Assembly (NCBI GenBank): GCA_910586045.1 | Contig: CAJUIH010000003.1 | Coordinates: 3,444 to 67,443 of the forward strand | DNA length: 64,000 bases | Source: an uncultured Eubacterium sp. | GTDB lineage: Bacteria; Bacillota; Clostridia; Lachnospirales; Lachnospiraceae | Direction: 5' to 3' | Part shown: positions 23,533 to 34,312 of the stretch, one piece after another | Layout of the letters: the number at the start of each line of letters is the position of its first letter | How positions within the stretch are numbered: position 1 is the stretch's first letter | Notes under the pieces: model-generated | Told to the model about the DNA's origin: nothing | Seen by the model: the letters and a program-made list of their open reading frames with translations, nothing else | Database searches by the model: none | Position numbers and translations under genes: made by a program

Positions 23533-26106
23533 ATGGGAGCATTTGAAAAAATTTTTGGTACACATAGTGAACGTGAGTTAAAAAGAATTAAGCCGCTTGT
23601 AGATAAAATCGAAGCCCTGCGTCCGCAGATGATGGAGATGTCTGACGAAGCGTTAAAAGAAAAAACACCGGAGTTTAAAAAGCGCCTGGAAGCAGGCGAA
23701 ACAATGGATGATATATTGGTAGAAGCGTATGCGGTCGTAAGGGAGGCAGCGCGCCGTGTGCTTGGCATGGAACCGTACCGCGTACAGTTGATCGGCGGGA
23801 TTGTCCTGCATCAGGGACGTATTGCGGAAATGAAGACCGGGGAAGGAAAAACGCTGGTCGCGACAATGCCGTCGTATTTAAATGCCCTGAACGGAAATGG
23901 AGTGCATATCGTAACCGTTAATGATTATCTGGCGCAGCGTGACGCGGATGAGATGGGACAGGTTCACCAGTTTTTGGGCCTGACCGTCGGATGTATCTTA
24001 AACAGTATGGATAATGACGACCGCCGCAAAGCTTACGCGTGTGATATTACGTATGTGACGAACAATGAACTGGGTTTTGATTACCTGCGTGATAATATGG
24101 TCATTTATAAAGAACAGCTTGTCCAGCGCGGGCTGCGTTATGCGATTGTGGATGAAGTGGATTCTATTTTAATCGATGAGGCGAGAACGCCGCTGATTAT
24201 TTCCGGGCAGAGCGGAAAGTCTACCAAATTGTATGAAGCGTGCGATATACTGGCAAAACAGATGAAGCGCGGCGAAGGCAACGGGGAATATACGAAAATG
24301 GATGCCATCATGGGCGTGGAAGCGCAGGAAGACGGCGATTTTATTGTAAATGAAAAGGACAAGGTGGTAAACCTTACCGCGGACGGTGTGAAAAAGGTGG
24401 AGAACTTTTTTAAGATCGAAAACCTTGCGGATGCGGAGAATCTGGAAATCCAGCATAATATTATTCTGGCTCTGCGCGCCCATAATCTGATGTTTCGGGA
24501 TAAAGACTACGTAGTAAAAGACGACGAGGTACTGATTGTCGATGAGTTTACCGGGCGCATCATGCCGGGACGCCGTTATTCGGACGGCCTGCACCAGGCG
24601 ATTGAGGCAAAAGAACATGTCAAGGTGAAACGGGAAAGCCGCACGCTGGCTACGATCACATTCCAGAACTTTTTTAATAAATTTGAAAAAAAAGCCGGCA
24701 TGACCGGAACAGCGCTGACCGAAGAGCAGGAGTTCCGCGATATCTACGGCATGGACGTAATCGAGATCCCTACGAATGAGCCGGTCATCCGTGAAGACCA
24801 TCAGGATGCCGTTTATAAAACGAAGAAAGAAAAATTCAAAGCGGTCTGTGATGATGTGGAAGAATCCCACAAAAAGGGACAGCCGGTACTGGTTGGTACC
24901 GTTACGATTGAAACGAGTGAGCTGCTGGATAAGATGCTAAGCCGCAGGGGTATTAAGCATCAGGTGCTCAATGCCAAGTTCCATGAGCTGGAGGCCGAAA
25001 TCGTCAGCCATGCGGGAGAACATGGAACGGTAACGATTGCGACCAATATGGCCGGCCGTGGTACGGATATTAAATTGGACGAGGAGTCGCGCAAGGCAGG
25101 TGGGCTTAAAATCATCGGTACGGAACGCCACGAGTCCAGACGAATCGACAACCAGCTCCGCGGACGTTCCGGCCGTCAGGGTGACCCGGGAGAATCCAAA
25201 TTCTATATTTCCCTGGAAGACGACCTGATGCGCCTGTTCGGCACCGAAAAACTGATGGATGTATTTACGACCCTGGGTGTGGCAGAGGGGGAGGAAATCC
25301 AGCATAAGATGCTCACAAATACGATTGAAAAGGCGCAGAAGAAGATAGAGGGGAACAATTTCGGGATTCGTAAAAACCTGCTGGAATACGACCAGGTTAT
25401 GAATGACCAGAGGGAAATTGTGTATGAAGAGCGCCTGAAGGTTTTAAACGGCGAAAGCATGCGCGAATCCATTTATAAAATGATCGTTGATTTTGTAGAG
25501 AATACCGTAGACGCCTGCTTATCGGATGATGTGAGCCGGGAAGAATGGGATTTTCATGAATTAAACCAGCTTCTGACACCGGTGATTCCGCTGGAACCGC
25601 TGACGGCGGAGGCATTGGAAGACTGTAAGAACAGTAAAGAAGTAAAGCATAAGTTAAAAGAGCAGGCGGTAAAGCTGTACGAGGAAAAAGAAGCGGAATT
25701 TCCAGAGCCGGAGGCGATCCGGGAACTGGAGCGCGTCATTTTGTTAAAAGTGATTGATCAGAAGTGGATGGCGCATCTGGACGATATGGACCAGCTTCGC
25801 CAGGGAATTGGTTTACAGGCCTATGGGCAGAGGGATCCGCTTGTGGAATACAAGCTGATGGGCTTTGAAATGTTTGACGCGATGACGCAGAATATGAGGG
25901 AAGATACGCTGCGGCTGTTGTATCATGTCAGGGTCGAAGAAAAAGTCGAACGGGAAGAGGTAGCGAAAGTTACCGGTACGAATAAAGACGATACAACGGT
26001 AAACCAACCGAAAAAACGGGAAAAGAAAAAAATATATCCGAATGATTTGTGCCCATGCGGAAGTGGGAAAAAGTACAAGCATTGCTGTATGAATAAAATT
26101 GGATAG
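23533..26106 (+). CDS. secA: Preprotein translocase ATPase SecA
   Basis: 857 residues, full length. The motor drives secretory proteins through SecYEG. Walker A is [11 protein letters not shown] (100-110), the DEAD-like motif is [20 protein letters not shown], and motif VI is [13 protein letters not shown]. The C-terminal zinc-binding [13 protein letters not shown] (840-852), which contacts SecB or ribosomes, is intact. It is single-copy here and follows a 1.8-kb gene-free region. Its partner SecDF lies 25 kb downstream. Confidence 0.98.
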   Translation: MGAFEKIFGTHSERELKRIKPLVDKIEALRPQMMEMSDEALKEKTPEFKKRLEAGETMDDILVEAYAVVREAARRVLGMEPYRVQLIGGIVLHQGRIAEMKTGEGKTLVATMPSYLNALNGNGVHIVTVNDYLAQRDADEMGQVHQFLGLTVGCILNSMDNDDRRKAYACDITYVTNNELGFDYLRDNMVIYKEQLVQRGLRYAIVDEVDSILIDEARTPLIISGQSGKSTKLYEACDILAKQMKRGEGNGEYTKMDAIMGVEAQEDGDFIVNEKDKVVNLTADGVKKVENFFKIENLADAENLEIQHNIILALRAHNLMFRDKDYVVKDDEVLIVDEFTGRIMPGRRYSDGLHQAIEAKEHVKVKRESRTLATITFQNFFNKFEKKAGMTGTALTEEQEFRDIYGMDVIEIPTNEPVIREDHQDAVYKTKKEKFKAVCDDVEESHKKGQPVLVGTVTIETSELLDKMLSRRGIKHQVLNAKFHELEAEIVSHAGEHGTVTIATNMAGRGTDIKLDEESRKAGGLKIIGTERHESRRIDNQLRGRSGRQGDPGESKFYISLEDDLMRLFGTEKLMDVFTTLGVAEGEEIQHKMLTNTIEKAQKKIEGNNFGIRKNLLEYDQVMNDQREIVYEERLKVLNGESMRESIYKMIVDFVENTVDACLSDDVSREEWDFHELNQLLTPVIPLEPLTAEALEDCKNSKEVKHKLKEQAVKLYEEKEAEFPEPEAIRELERVILLKVIDQKWMAHLDDMDQLRQGIGLQAYGQRDPLVEYKLMGFEMFDAMTQNMREDTLRLLYHVRVEEKVEREEVAKVTGTNKDDTTVNQPKKREKKKIYPNDLCPCGSGKKYKHCCMNKIG

Positions 26107-26188
26107 AATATAAGGCGAAAGACAGCGTTACAGGAAGTTTAGAAACAGTAAACAGACTGTGATGCTGTTTTTTCTGTGCTATCATTTA

Positions 26189-26217
26189 TTGACAATGTGT
26201 TCTGTATGCTTTATTAT
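26189..26217 (+). promoter_or_regulatory. Promoter of the hybrid sensor kinase gene
   Basis: TTGACA and TATTAT separated by 17 bases, about 80 bases upstream of the start at 26297. Confidence 0.75.
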
Positions 26218-26296
26218 GTGTTAAAAAAGGACTAGTTTCGAAAGAAATCCGCTGCCGGACAGTTAGGCTGAATAAAGTGAAAGGAAGACAAACAGG

Positions 26297-28846
26297 ATGT
26301 TGGACAGAAAGATTAAAAAATTTTTTACAGTCAGTATCATCAGTGTACTGCTTATGTGCACAGTTGTGTTTGGATGGGCAATCGTATATATGCAGGAACA
26401 GACGGAAACTTCAGTCCAGGACATCAGTCAAATATATATGTCGGAAGTAAGCCGGCAGATTCAGCAGAAATTCGAAGTGATTACGACGCTTAGGCTGGAC
26501 CAGGTACTTGGTATTATACAGCGCAGCAGTCCGGATACATTTACATATGGTCAGGAAATGCTGTCGGATTTGCGGGTAGGCGCGGAGGTTAGGAGCTTTG
26601 AGTATCTCGGGATTTATGCACGGCAGGGAGAAGCGGTAAGAATCCTGGGGGAACCAGTGGAAATATCCCATTATGATACATTTTTGAACCGTCTGCAGGA
26701 AAATGGCAGTGCCGTTTCAATGGCTATGGGACGAAGCGGGGAAAGATATCTGATGCTGGCGCAGTTGGCGGATTATCCGTTGAAAGACGGCAGCAGGGGC
26801 GAAGCCCTGGTAGCGGGGGTATCGATGGAGTACCTGAATCATGCGTTATTTCTAAATGAAGATGATTCTTTGGTGTATTCGCATGTCATTGTAAGCGACG
26901 GTACTTTTGTGATACGAAGCAGCGATGCGTACAGAGAAGATTATTTTAACCGCCTGCGTGCCATTGTAGATCCGATGGACGGCAAAGACGCGGATGATTA
27001 TATCAAAGAATTAAAGGACGCTATGGAGGCAAATAAAACCTACGTTACGATGCTTTCCGTAAGCGGCCAGCGTAAAGAACTGTTTTGTTCCAGGATTTCG
27101 GAAGAAGTAGACTGGTTTATCATTTCCGTTATGCCAAGCGGGGTTTTGAATGAAAAACTCAGCAAACTGGATGCCAAACGGATTATGATTATGCTTGGCT
27201 CCGCGATGGCGATTCTGGTAACGATGCTGATTATTTTTATTATGTATTACCGTCTGTCCATGCAGCAGATGAAGGAACTGGATAAAAAAGAACGGGCGGC
27301 CGTCCGTGCGAACAAGGCCAAAAGTGAATTTTTATCAAGCATGAGCCATGATATCCGTACCCCGATGAATGCGATTATCGGCATGACAGAAATCGCGCTT
27401 AGAAATCTGCATGATTCGATGCGGATCGAGGATTGTCTGAAAAAAGTACGTTTGTCCAGCAAGCATCTGCTGGGGCTGATCAATGATGTATTGGATATGT
27501 CAAAGATCGAAAGCGGGAAAATGACGCTGAATATCGCACAGATGTCCCTGCGGGAGGCTATGGATGACATTGTGAATATTATGCAGCCGCAGGTCAAGGA
27601 ACGCAGCCAGTATTTTGATATTTTTATCCGTGATATTATGTCGGAAAACGTTTACTGCGACGCGGTGCGGTTAAACCAGGTTTTATTGAACCTGCTGTCC
27701 AATGCGGTAAAATTTACACCGGAACGGGGACGGATTGACGCCCATTTGTATCAGGAAGCGTCTGCGCTGGGGGAGGATTATATACGCACGCATTTTATTG
27801 TGGAAGATAATGGGATCGGAATGTCCGAAGAGTTCCAGAAAAAGATTTTTGAAACATTTGCGAGGGAAGAAGAAAATGAGAAAGTGCAAAAAACGATCGG
27901 AACCGGGCTTGGAACTTCCATAACGAAAAGCATAATCAGCCTGATGGGCGGGACGATTACCGTAAAAAGCAGGCAGGGCGAGGGAAGTAAATTCCATGTG
28001 GTCCTGGATTTAAAAAAATCCGAGCAGACGGAGAATGAAATGGTGCTGCCGCCGTGGAACGTATTGGTAGTAGATGATAATGAAATGCTTTGTTTGAGCG
28101 CGGTTGCAAATCTGGAAGCACTGGGCGTTCATGCGGACTGGACACTGGACGGACACCAGGCGGTAGATCTTATCGAAGAGCGTCATAATAAGAAAGAAGA
28201 TTACCACGTCGTATTGATCGACTGGAAAATGCCGAATATGGACGGGATTCAGACCGTCCGGGAGATCCACAAAAGGGTAGGCAGGGATATACCGATTTTT
28301 CTGATTTCGGCCTATGACTGGAGTGAACTGGAGGAACAGGTCTTGGATGCCGGAATCGAGGGATTTATTGCGAAACCGCTGTTTAAGTCTACCTTATATG
28401 CCCGGTTAAAACAGTACGCGGAAGGGAACTGCGAAGAACAGGAAGCGGAGGCGGAGGAGTATGACTTTCAGGGAAAGCATATTCTGCTGGCGGAGGATAT
28501 TGATATCAACTGGGAAATCGCAAATGAACTGTTTTCCGCGGTTGGACTGGAACTGGAATGGGCGGTAAACGGACAGGAGTGTGTGGAAAAATTTGCCGCA
28601 TCGGAAATCGGATTTTACGATGCGATTCTAATGGACGTCAGAATGCCGGTTATGAACGGATATGATGCAACAAAGGCAATCCGTGCGCTAGAGCGTGAAG
28701 ACAGCGGCCTGCCGATTATTGCGATGACGGCGGACGCGTTTGCGGACGACGCGAGACACTGCTTTGAGAGCGGTATGGACGACCATTTAACCAAGCCGCT
28801 GGATATCCGGGAATGCATGCGGACATTCCGAAAGTACCTTGGTTAA
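26297..28846 (+). CDS. Membrane hybrid sensor histidine kinase with two receiver domains
   Basis: 849 residues. TM1 (about 10-31) and TM2 (about 294-318) flank an extracellular sensor of about 260 residues of the Cache-like type. The dimerisation domain has the phospho-acceptor His351 in MSHDIRTPMN. The ATPase domain carries VEDNGIGM and GTGLGTSI. Two receiver domains follow, about 588-705 (VDDNEML, DWKMPNMDG) and 728-845 (AEDIDIN, DVRMPVMNG). No HPt or output domain is present, so a separate partner must complete the relay. The next genes encode an amino-acid ABC transporter, a possible signal link. Confidence 0.93.
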   Translation: MLDRKIKKFFTVSIISVLLMCTVVFGWAIVYMQEQTETSVQDISQIYMSEVSRQIQQKFEVITTLRLDQVLGIIQRSSPDTFTYGQEMLSDLRVGAEVRSFEYLGIYARQGEAVRILGEPVEISHYDTFLNRLQENGSAVSMAMGRSGERYLMLAQLADYPLKDGSRGEALVAGVSMEYLNHALFLNEDDSLVYSHVIVSDGTFVIRSSDAYREDYFNRLRAIVDPMDGKDADDYIKELKDAMEANKTYVTMLSVSGQRKELFCSRISEEVDWFIISVMPSGVLNEKLSKLDAKRIMIMLGSAMAILVTMLIIFIMYYRLSMQQMKELDKKERAAVRANKAKSEFLSSMSHDIRTPMNAIIGMTEIALRNLHDSMRIEDCLKKVRLSSKHLLGLINDVLDMSKIESGKMTLNIAQMSLREAMDDIVNIMQPQVKERSQYFDIFIRDIMSENVYCDAVRLNQVLLNLLSNAVKFTPERGRIDAHLYQEASALGEDYIRTHFIVEDNGIGMSEEFQKKIFETFAREEENEKVQKTIGTGLGTSITKSIISLMGGTITVKSRQGEGSKFHVVLDLKKSEQTENEMVLPPWNVLVVDDNEMLCLSAVANLEALGVHADWTLDGHQAVDLIEERHNKKEDYHVVLIDWKMPNMDGIQTVREIHKRVGRDIPIFLISAYDWSELEEQVLDAGIEGFIAKPLFKSTLYARLKQYAEGNCEEQEAEAEEYDFQGKHILLAEDIDINWEIANELFSAVGLELEWAVNGQECVEKFAASEIGFYDAILMDVRMPVMNGYDATKAIRALEREDSGLPIIAMTADAFADDARHCFESGMDDHLTKPLDIRECMRTFRKYLG

Positions 28847-28882
28847 GCGGATGCGTAAATTACAGCCATTTTTTATAATATA

Positions 28883-28911
28883 TTGCATTTTTATAAAGAA
28901 TTATGTATAAT
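28883..28911 (+). promoter_or_regulatory. Promoter of the amino-acid ABC transporter operon
   Basis: TTGCAT and TATAAT separated by 17 bases, 45 bases upstream of the binding-protein start. Confidence 0.8.
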
Positions 28912-28955
28912 GACAAAGGTTGTGAGTACAGGCCACAAAAAAAGGAGGATAATAA

Positions 28956-29867
28956 ATGAAGAAACTAATCGCAGCATTAATAACATGTACGCTTACAGCA
29001 GCCATGCTGGTTGGATGCGGTTCGTCTGATGAGGGAAGCAGTCCGTCCAATGCAGGGGCGGGATCAGACGTGAACGCGGAAATCACAGATGCAGGAACAC
29101 AGATAGAAGCGGATACAAACGCGGATTTAGAAGAAAACAAAGGAAACGATAACGGGCAAGACGCTTCCGGAACTTCCGGCGGAGAGTTTACTACGGTTAC
29201 GGACGGTGTTTTGACCATGGCGACAAACGCGTATTTCCCGCCGTACGAGTATTACGAAGGCAGCGATATTGTCGGTATTGACGCGGAAATCGCGGATGCT
29301 ATCGCAAAAAAACTCGGTTTGGAATTAAAAATCGAGGATATGGAATTTGAGTCGATCATTATCGCGGTGTCCCAGGGAAAAGCGGATCTGGGGCTGGCCG
29401 GAATGACCGTGACCGAAGACCGTTTAAAATCGGTTGATTTTACAGACAGCTACGCGACCGGTATCCAGGTTGTGATCGTGACAGAGGATTCGCCGATTAA
29501 GACACTGGAAGACCTGGAAGGGAAAAAGGTCGGCGTGCAGTTTGGAACGACAGGGGATTCACTTGTAAAAGAAAAACTGGGAGAAGACAGCGCAGACCAG
29601 TACAACAAAGGTTCCGACGCGATTATGGCATTAAAGCAGGGCAAAGTAGACGCGGTTGTTATAGACAACCAGCCTGCGCTTTCTTATGTCGGTACAACAG
29701 ACGGACTCAAGATTTTGGATACGGAGTTTGCGGTTGAAGATTATGCGGCAGCGATTGCCAAGGGCAACGAAGGGCTTGTAGAAGCGATTAATAACGCATT
29801 GGCCGAACTGAAAAGTGATGGGACGATCCAGTCCATCCTTGATAAATATATTAAGGCAGATGAATAA
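28956..29867 (+). CDS. Amino-acid ABC transporter substrate-binding lipoprotein
   Basis: 303 residues. It has a lipoprotein signal with lipobox LVGC (Cys21) and an acidic Ser/Asn/Asp linker to about residue 75. A bacterial PBPb (SBP_bac_3) domain follows, with the signatures PPYEYYEGSDIVGIDAEIADAIAKK (short core GIDAEIADAI) and TDSYATGIQVV. It captures a polar amino acid outside the membrane. A terminator separates it from the permease gene, so it should be made in excess. Confidence 0.93.
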   Translation: MKKLIAALITCTLTAAMLVGCGSSDEGSSPSNAGAGSDVNAEITDAGTQIEADTNADLEENKGNDNGQDASGTSGGEFTTVTDGVLTMATNAYFPPYEYYEGSDIVGIDAEIADAIAKKLGLELKIEDMEFESIIIAVSQGKADLGLAGMTVTEDRLKSVDFTDSYATGIQVVIVTEDSPIKTLEDLEGKKVGVQFGTTGDSLVKEKLGEDSADQYNKGSDAIMALKQGKVDAVVIDNQPALSYVGTTDGLKILDTEFAVEDYAAAIAKGNEGLVEAINNALAELKSDGTIQSILDKYIKADE

Positions 29868-29912
29868 GAAATGACGGGACACTGGCGCAAAAACAGCCAG
29901 TTGCTTGAAATA

Positions 29913-29940
29913 GAGGGCATAGGAACTGCCCTCTTTTTTT
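29913..29940 (+). terminator. Internal terminator between binding protein and permease
   Basis: GAGGGCA (29913-29919) pairs with TGCCCTC (29927-29933), followed by seven T residues. Partial readthrough would feed the permease and ATPase genes. Confidence 0.85.
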
Positions 29941-29954
29941 AAAGGAGGAGAACA

Positions 29955-30695
29955 TTGAGCCGGATTGAAATGCAGATACAAGAACTAAAGGATCAGGTGA
30001 CGCTGTGCTTTGTGGATGAAAACCGCTGGCAATTTATTGTAGACGGCCTGCTCATGACGTTTAAAATCACATTAGGTGCGCTCGTACTGGGCCTGGTAAT
30101 CGGAATCCTGTTATCGATTATCCGTTCTGCGCATGACCAGATCGGAAAAAAGGCGCTGCAGGGTCCGGGCGGGCTGCTGCTGCGCCTCCTAAACGGGGCC
30201 GCGAAATTATACCTGACGGTGATCCGCGGAACACCTACGCTGGTACAGCTTTTGCTGATGTATTTTGTTTTTTTGAAAGATTGGGATAATAAAGTCAGTG
30301 TGGCTATTTTGTCGTTCGGGATTAATTCCGGCGCTTATGTAGCCGAAATTTTCCGCTCCGGTATTATGTCGATCGATAAGGGGCAGATGGAGGCTGGCCG
30401 TTCCCTTGGGCTTGGCTATGTAAAGACGATGCAGAAAATTATATTGCCGCAGGCATTTAAAAATACGCTGCCGGCGCTTGTCAATGAAATGATTACGCTG
30501 TTTAAGGAGACGTCCATCAGCGGGTATATCGGGCTGAACGAACTGACAAGGGGCGGCAATATTATCCAAAGCGCAACATTCAGCCCGTTTTTGCCGTTAA
30601 TGGCGGTAGCGGTAATTTATCTGGCCATTGTTATGTTTATCACATGGATCATGGGGCTGATCGAAAGGAGATTGAGGGAAAGTGATCGTCGTTAA
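29955..30695 (+). CDS. Amino-acid ABC transporter permease
   Basis: 246 residues of the HisM/GlnP type, with about five membrane helices and the EAA-like loop [22 protein letters not shown] (core [12 protein letters not shown] near 139-150). The start is a TTG with AGGAGGAG 4-5 bases upstream. The 3' end overlaps the ATPase gene by 14 bases. Confidence 0.93.
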   Translation: MSRIEMQIQELKDQVTLCFVDENRWQFIVDGLLMTFKITLGALVLGLVIGILLSIIRSAHDQIGKKALQGPGGLLLRLLNGAAKLYLTVIRGTPTLVQLLLMYFVFLKDWDNKVSVAILSFGINSGAYVAEIFRSGIMSIDKGQMEAGRSLGLGYVKTMQKIILPQAFKNTLPALVNEMITLFKETSISGYIGLNELTRGGNIIQSATFSPFLPLMAVAVIYLAIVMFITWIMGLIERRLRESDRR

Positions 30696-31404
30696 TAAAC
30701 TCACCAAAAAATTTGGAAAACAACTCGTATTAAATAATATATCGGAACATATCGGGGCCGGAGAGAAAATAGCGATTATCGGACCGTCCGGTTCCGGAAA
30801 ATCTACCTTTCTGCGCTGTATGAACCTGCTGGAACAGCCGACAGAAGGGCAGATTATTTTTGACGGCACGGATATCACGGCAAAAGGCGCGGATATCAAT
30901 GGAATCCGGCGGCAGATGGGGATGGTTTTTCAGCATTTTAATCTGTTTCCGCATTTATCCATTATGCAGAATATTACATTGGCGCCGCTGGAATTGAAAC
31001 TGATGGGAAAAGACGAGGCACGGGAGGAAGCGCTGCGCCTGCTGCGCCTGGTGAACCTGGAGGAAAAGGCGGACGCCTATCCGGGGCAGCTTTCGGGCGG
31101 GCAGAAGCAAAGGATCGCGATTGTGCGTTCTCTGGCCTTAAAGCCGAAAATGATGCTGTTCGACGAGCCTACTTCCGCCCTGGACCCGGAGATGGTCGGA
31201 GAAGTATTGGAAGTAATGAAAGGCCTGGCAGACGACGGGATGACGATGGCGGTAGTTACGCACGAAATGGGGTTTGCGCGGGAAGTCGCAACCAGGGTGT
31301 TTTTTATGGACGGCGGCTATATTATGGAGCAGGGAACGCCGCAGCAGGTATTCGAACATCCGCAGAATGCAAGGACAAAGGAGTTTTTGTCAAAAGTGCT
31401 GTAA
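30682..31404 (+). CDS. Amino-acid ABC transporter ATP-binding protein
   Basis: 240 residues of the GlnQ type: Walker [10 protein letters not shown], signature LSGGQKQR, Walker [15 protein letters not shown], and the C-terminal [12 protein letters not shown]. The start is a GTG overlapping the permease. It completes a three-gene polar amino-acid importer. Confidence 0.95.
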   Translation: MIVVNKLTKKFGKQLVLNNISEHIGAGEKIAIIGPSGSGKSTFLRCMNLLEQPTEGQIIFDGTDITAKGADINGIRRQMGMVFQHFNLFPHLSIMQNITLAPLELKLMGKDEAREEALRLLRLVNLEEKADAYPGQLSGGQKQRIAIVRSLALKPKMMLFDEPTSALDPEMVGEVLEVMKGLADDGMTMAVVTHEMGFAREVATRVFFMDGGYIMEQGTPQQVFEHPQNARTKEFLSKVL

Positions 31405-31573
31405 CATCTTGTTAATGGAATCCTAATGTTAAAATCGTATCCTATACTTATGAAAATGTAAGAAATGGACGAAATATAATGCAAAAGGAAAATGGCAGGA
31501 TTGAGGATTGCATACCGCATCTGAAAAGTCGAAAAATATCAGCGAAAAAGAATAGATAGAAAGGGGAATGCTT

Positions 31574-32200
31574 ATGAGTCTGTCGGTCACAGGTTATATG
31601 AAACAATACTACAGGGGAAATGTATTTGGCGCGACATCGAACGGAAGAGCCGGATACGGCCCAAAAAACCTGCTTTCAGCGGATATGAAAGCAATCAGAC
31701 GCGCCGTTAAGGATTTGGGCGGCTATGATTATGAGGAAGGGGAAGGCAGCGAGCTGATGAATAAGGTGCAGGCGTTTGTCGATACTTATAATCATTATGT
31801 CGACTCTGCCAAAGGAATTGATGACCCCGATATGAAGCGCTATCTGACAAAATTAAAAAAGCTGACGAAAGAAAACGCGGATGAGTTTTCCGAAATCGGC
31901 ATTACGATCCAAAGCAGCGGAAAACTCAAAGTAGATAAAAAAGCGCTGCAGGATACGGGCCGCTATCAGGTCAGCAAATTGTTTGCAAAAGACGCGGAAT
32001 TTAGCCAGCAGGCAGATCTGTGGATGAAACGGACCGATCATATGGTGATGCGCAAAAATCTAACGGCGACAAAACAGGAGCCGTCCAAAAAGACAGAAAA
32101 CAGGCAAGCGGCAGACCCGCAGGCTTTGGGCATGGATGCCCAGCTCGCGCAGCAGCTTGGCCTGGCATTATCCGGAAATCAGATTGATTATTCCGTTTAA
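31574..32200 (+). CDS. FliD C-terminal-like helical protein, function unknown
   Basis: About 208 residues. The middle (VQAFVDTYNHYVDSAKG ... EIGITIQSSGKLKVDKKAL, about 60-135) resembles the C-terminal region of the flagellar cap FliD, with its YN, IGI and DG-like turn followed by L-D. The remainder of FliD is absent and no signal peptide is seen. The ATG at 31574 has AAAGGGGA 6-7 bases upstream; an ATG two codons earlier is too close. It lies ahead of two exported repeat proteins. A flagellar or surface-filament role is only a guess. Confidence 0.6.
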   Translation: MSLSVTGYMKQYYRGNVFGATSNGRAGYGPKNLLSADMKAIRRAVKDLGGYDYEEGEGSELMNKVQAFVDTYNHYVDSAKGIDDPDMKRYLTKLKKLTKENADEFSEIGITIQSSGKLKVDKKALQDTGRYQVSKLFAKDAEFSQQADLWMKRTDHMVMRKNLTATKQEPSKKTENRQAADPQALGMDAQLAQQLGLALSGNQIDYSV

Positions 32201-32233
32201 GAAAAATGGGAACCCGATGATTGGAGGATGGAG

Positions 32234-34300
32234 ATGAGTAAAAGGATATGGGCAGCAGTGCTTGTGGCGGCAGTCGCATTGTCGTCTACCGTGATGCTGC
32301 CGATGGGAGGGACACAGCTTGTAGCGGCGGCAACCCCGCAGAAAGGGTCTGCGGGCGCGGAAGTTGAGGATACGTCTACGGACGGGCGTACGACGGCGAC
32401 AGGATTTCAATTCCGTGTAACTGGGAAAGAAGCAACGATTACGGGATACAGCGGAACCACAAAAGAATTGGCGGTTCCTACAAAAATAAAAATGGTGACC
32501 GAAGATACCGCAACAAAGCCCGGCGGCAGCACCAAACCGGATCCGGACGCGGTAGAATATGCGGTAACCGCGATTGCGGACAATGCGTTCAGCGGAAACC
32601 TCGGGATCCAGACAGTAACGCTTTCCGGCGGCCTGGACAGCAGCGGCAGGACATTTGGAATCCGTTCTATCGGCGACCGGGCATTTTTTGCCTGCCACGA
32701 CCTGACGACAATCACAATTCCGTCGACGGCTACTTCGATCGGCAAACACGCACTGTCGGATTGCGTGGCGTTAACCAATATTACCGTATCGGAGGGGAAT
32801 ACAAGATACAAAGTCATTGAAGGGGCGTTGTATTATTATACAGCCGGCAATGGAACCGGAGAATATACATTGGTACAATATCCGCTTGGCAATACGGCGA
32901 CCGAATATAAAGTACCGGATCTGGTTGCGCCGACGTTAAAGGAAATTGGGGAAGGGGCCTTTTGGGGTTCCCAGTATTTGGAAACGATCGTGCTTCCGGG
33001 GCCGGTAAAGACGGTTGGGGATAACGCGTTTTCCGAATGTAAGAGATTAAAAAGCGTAAGTCTGCCCGAGGGCCTTGCGTCCCTTGGCGCGGAAGCGTTT
33101 CGAAGCGCGACGGCACTGCCGGAGATTACGATTCCGGACGGCATCAAAACATTAAACAACGGGATGTTTCAGTATTGCGAATCGCTGCGGAAAGTAAATC
33201 TGCCCGATACCCTTTCCATCATCGGCAACCGGGCGTTTGAAGGGTGCAAATCGCTGACGGAATTTAAGGTTCCGGCGGGTGTGACGATGATCGGCGACCA
33301 GGCATTTGCGCAATGTGAAAATCTGCGCGAGGCAACGATTCCGATGAAAACGACCTCGATCGGCAGCGGCGTATTCAGCGGTACCAATGTAACGATTTTA
33401 TGCCATCATGGTTCGCAGGCAGCCATTTATGCCGGAAATAACGGTTTTACAACAGAGCGTACCTATACGGTAGCATTTTATACAAACAATACCTATACCT
33501 CGGTCATTTCCTCGCAGGAAGTCGCGGAAGGCAGAGACGCCGTAGCGCCGACAGTAGAAGGGCGCGATGGATACAGTATGAGCTGGAGCGGCAGCTTTAC
33601 GAATATCCGCCAGGATACGAGAGTGCATGAGGTCTGGCGGAAACTATTTGATGTGACGTTTGTAGACAATTACAACGGCCGCACGGAAGTGGTAAAAGTT
33701 CCGGAAGGGACACAGGCACAGCCGCCGGCATGGACGATGGCGGGCTATACGCTTTCCTGGAAAGAAGAAATCCCTGAGGAAACAGACAGTAACTTTACTG
33801 TACGGGCAGTTTGGCGCAATAGTTCCTCCGGCCAGGTGATCGGCCCGAATGTCGTAAAACCGGCGAAAAAGGGGACAGAGATTACAAAGGGCAATTGCGT
33901 GTACAAAGTATATTCCGCAAGCGCGCAGAATCCTACCTTGAAACTGGTCGGCATAGCGAATCCGAACGCAACAAGCATCACGATCCCGGAAACCGTTTCC
34001 CATGGGGGCGTTCGTTACAAAGTGACGATGATATCGGCAAACGCGGCAAATGGAAACGAATCTATTACAACGCTCACGATCAATAAAAATATTACGGCGA
34101 TCAACGCAAAGTGCTTTTACAAATGTAAAAATCTGAAAAAAATCAGAATTAAGGCCAAAGGTATTGTTAATATGAATAACAAGGCATTCGCGGGCATCCA
34201 TTCGAAAGCGGTTTTTTATACATATGAGTCACAGAAAACCAGATACCGGGCAATGCTGAAAACCGCGGGCGTCAAAAAACCGACGATCAAGCGTTTATAA
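32234..34300 (+). CDS. Exported BspA-type leucine-rich-repeat protein 1
   Basis: About 688 residues: signal peptide (1-32), then BspA/LRR_5 repeats (about 95-400) with the recurring pattern IGDRAFxxCxxLTxITIPxxxTxIG. Two Listeria-Bacteroides-type beta repeats follow (TYTVAFYTNN..., FDVTFVDNYNG...), then a last LRR_5 stretch near the C-terminus (TTLTINKNITAINAKCFYKC). No sortase motif or membrane anchor is visible. Such proteins mediate adhesion to host or other cells. The ATG at 32234 has GGAGG 6 bases upstream. Confidence 0.88.
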   Translation: MSKRIWAAVLVAAVALSSTVMLPMGGTQLVAAATPQKGSAGAEVEDTSTDGRTTATGFQFRVTGKEATITGYSGTTKELAVPTKIKMVTEDTATKPGGSTKPDPDAVEYAVTAIADNAFSGNLGIQTVTLSGGLDSSGRTFGIRSIGDRAFFACHDLTTITIPSTATSIGKHALSDCVALTNITVSEGNTRYKVIEGALYYYTAGNGTGEYTLVQYPLGNTATEYKVPDLVAPTLKEIGEGAFWGSQYLETIVLPGPVKTVGDNAFSECKRLKSVSLPEGLASLGAEAFRSATALPEITIPDGIKTLNNGMFQYCESLRKVNLPDTLSIIGNRAFEGCKSLTEFKVPAGVTMIGDQAFAQCENLREATIPMKTTSIGSGVFSGTNVTILCHHGSQAAIYAGNNGFTTERTYTVAFYTNNTYTSVISSQEVAEGRDAVAPTVEGRDGYSMSWSGSFTNIRQDTRVHEVWRKLFDVTFVDNYNGRTEVVKVPEGTQAQPPAWTMAGYTLSWKEEIPEETDSNFTVRAVWRNSSSGQVIGPNVVKPAKKGTEITKGNCVYKVYSASAQNPTLKLVGIANPNATSITIPETVSHGGVRYKVTMISANAANGNESITTLTINKNITAINAKCFYKCKNLKKIRIKAKGIVNMNNKAFAGIHSKAVFYTYESQKTRYRAMLKTAGVKKPTIKRL

Positions 34301-34312
34301 AGACGGGAGGCT

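Noticed and set aside
24169..24870. Minus-strand 233-codon frame inside secA
   Set aside because: Fully antisense to a highly conserved gene; length comes from codon bias of the sense strand.
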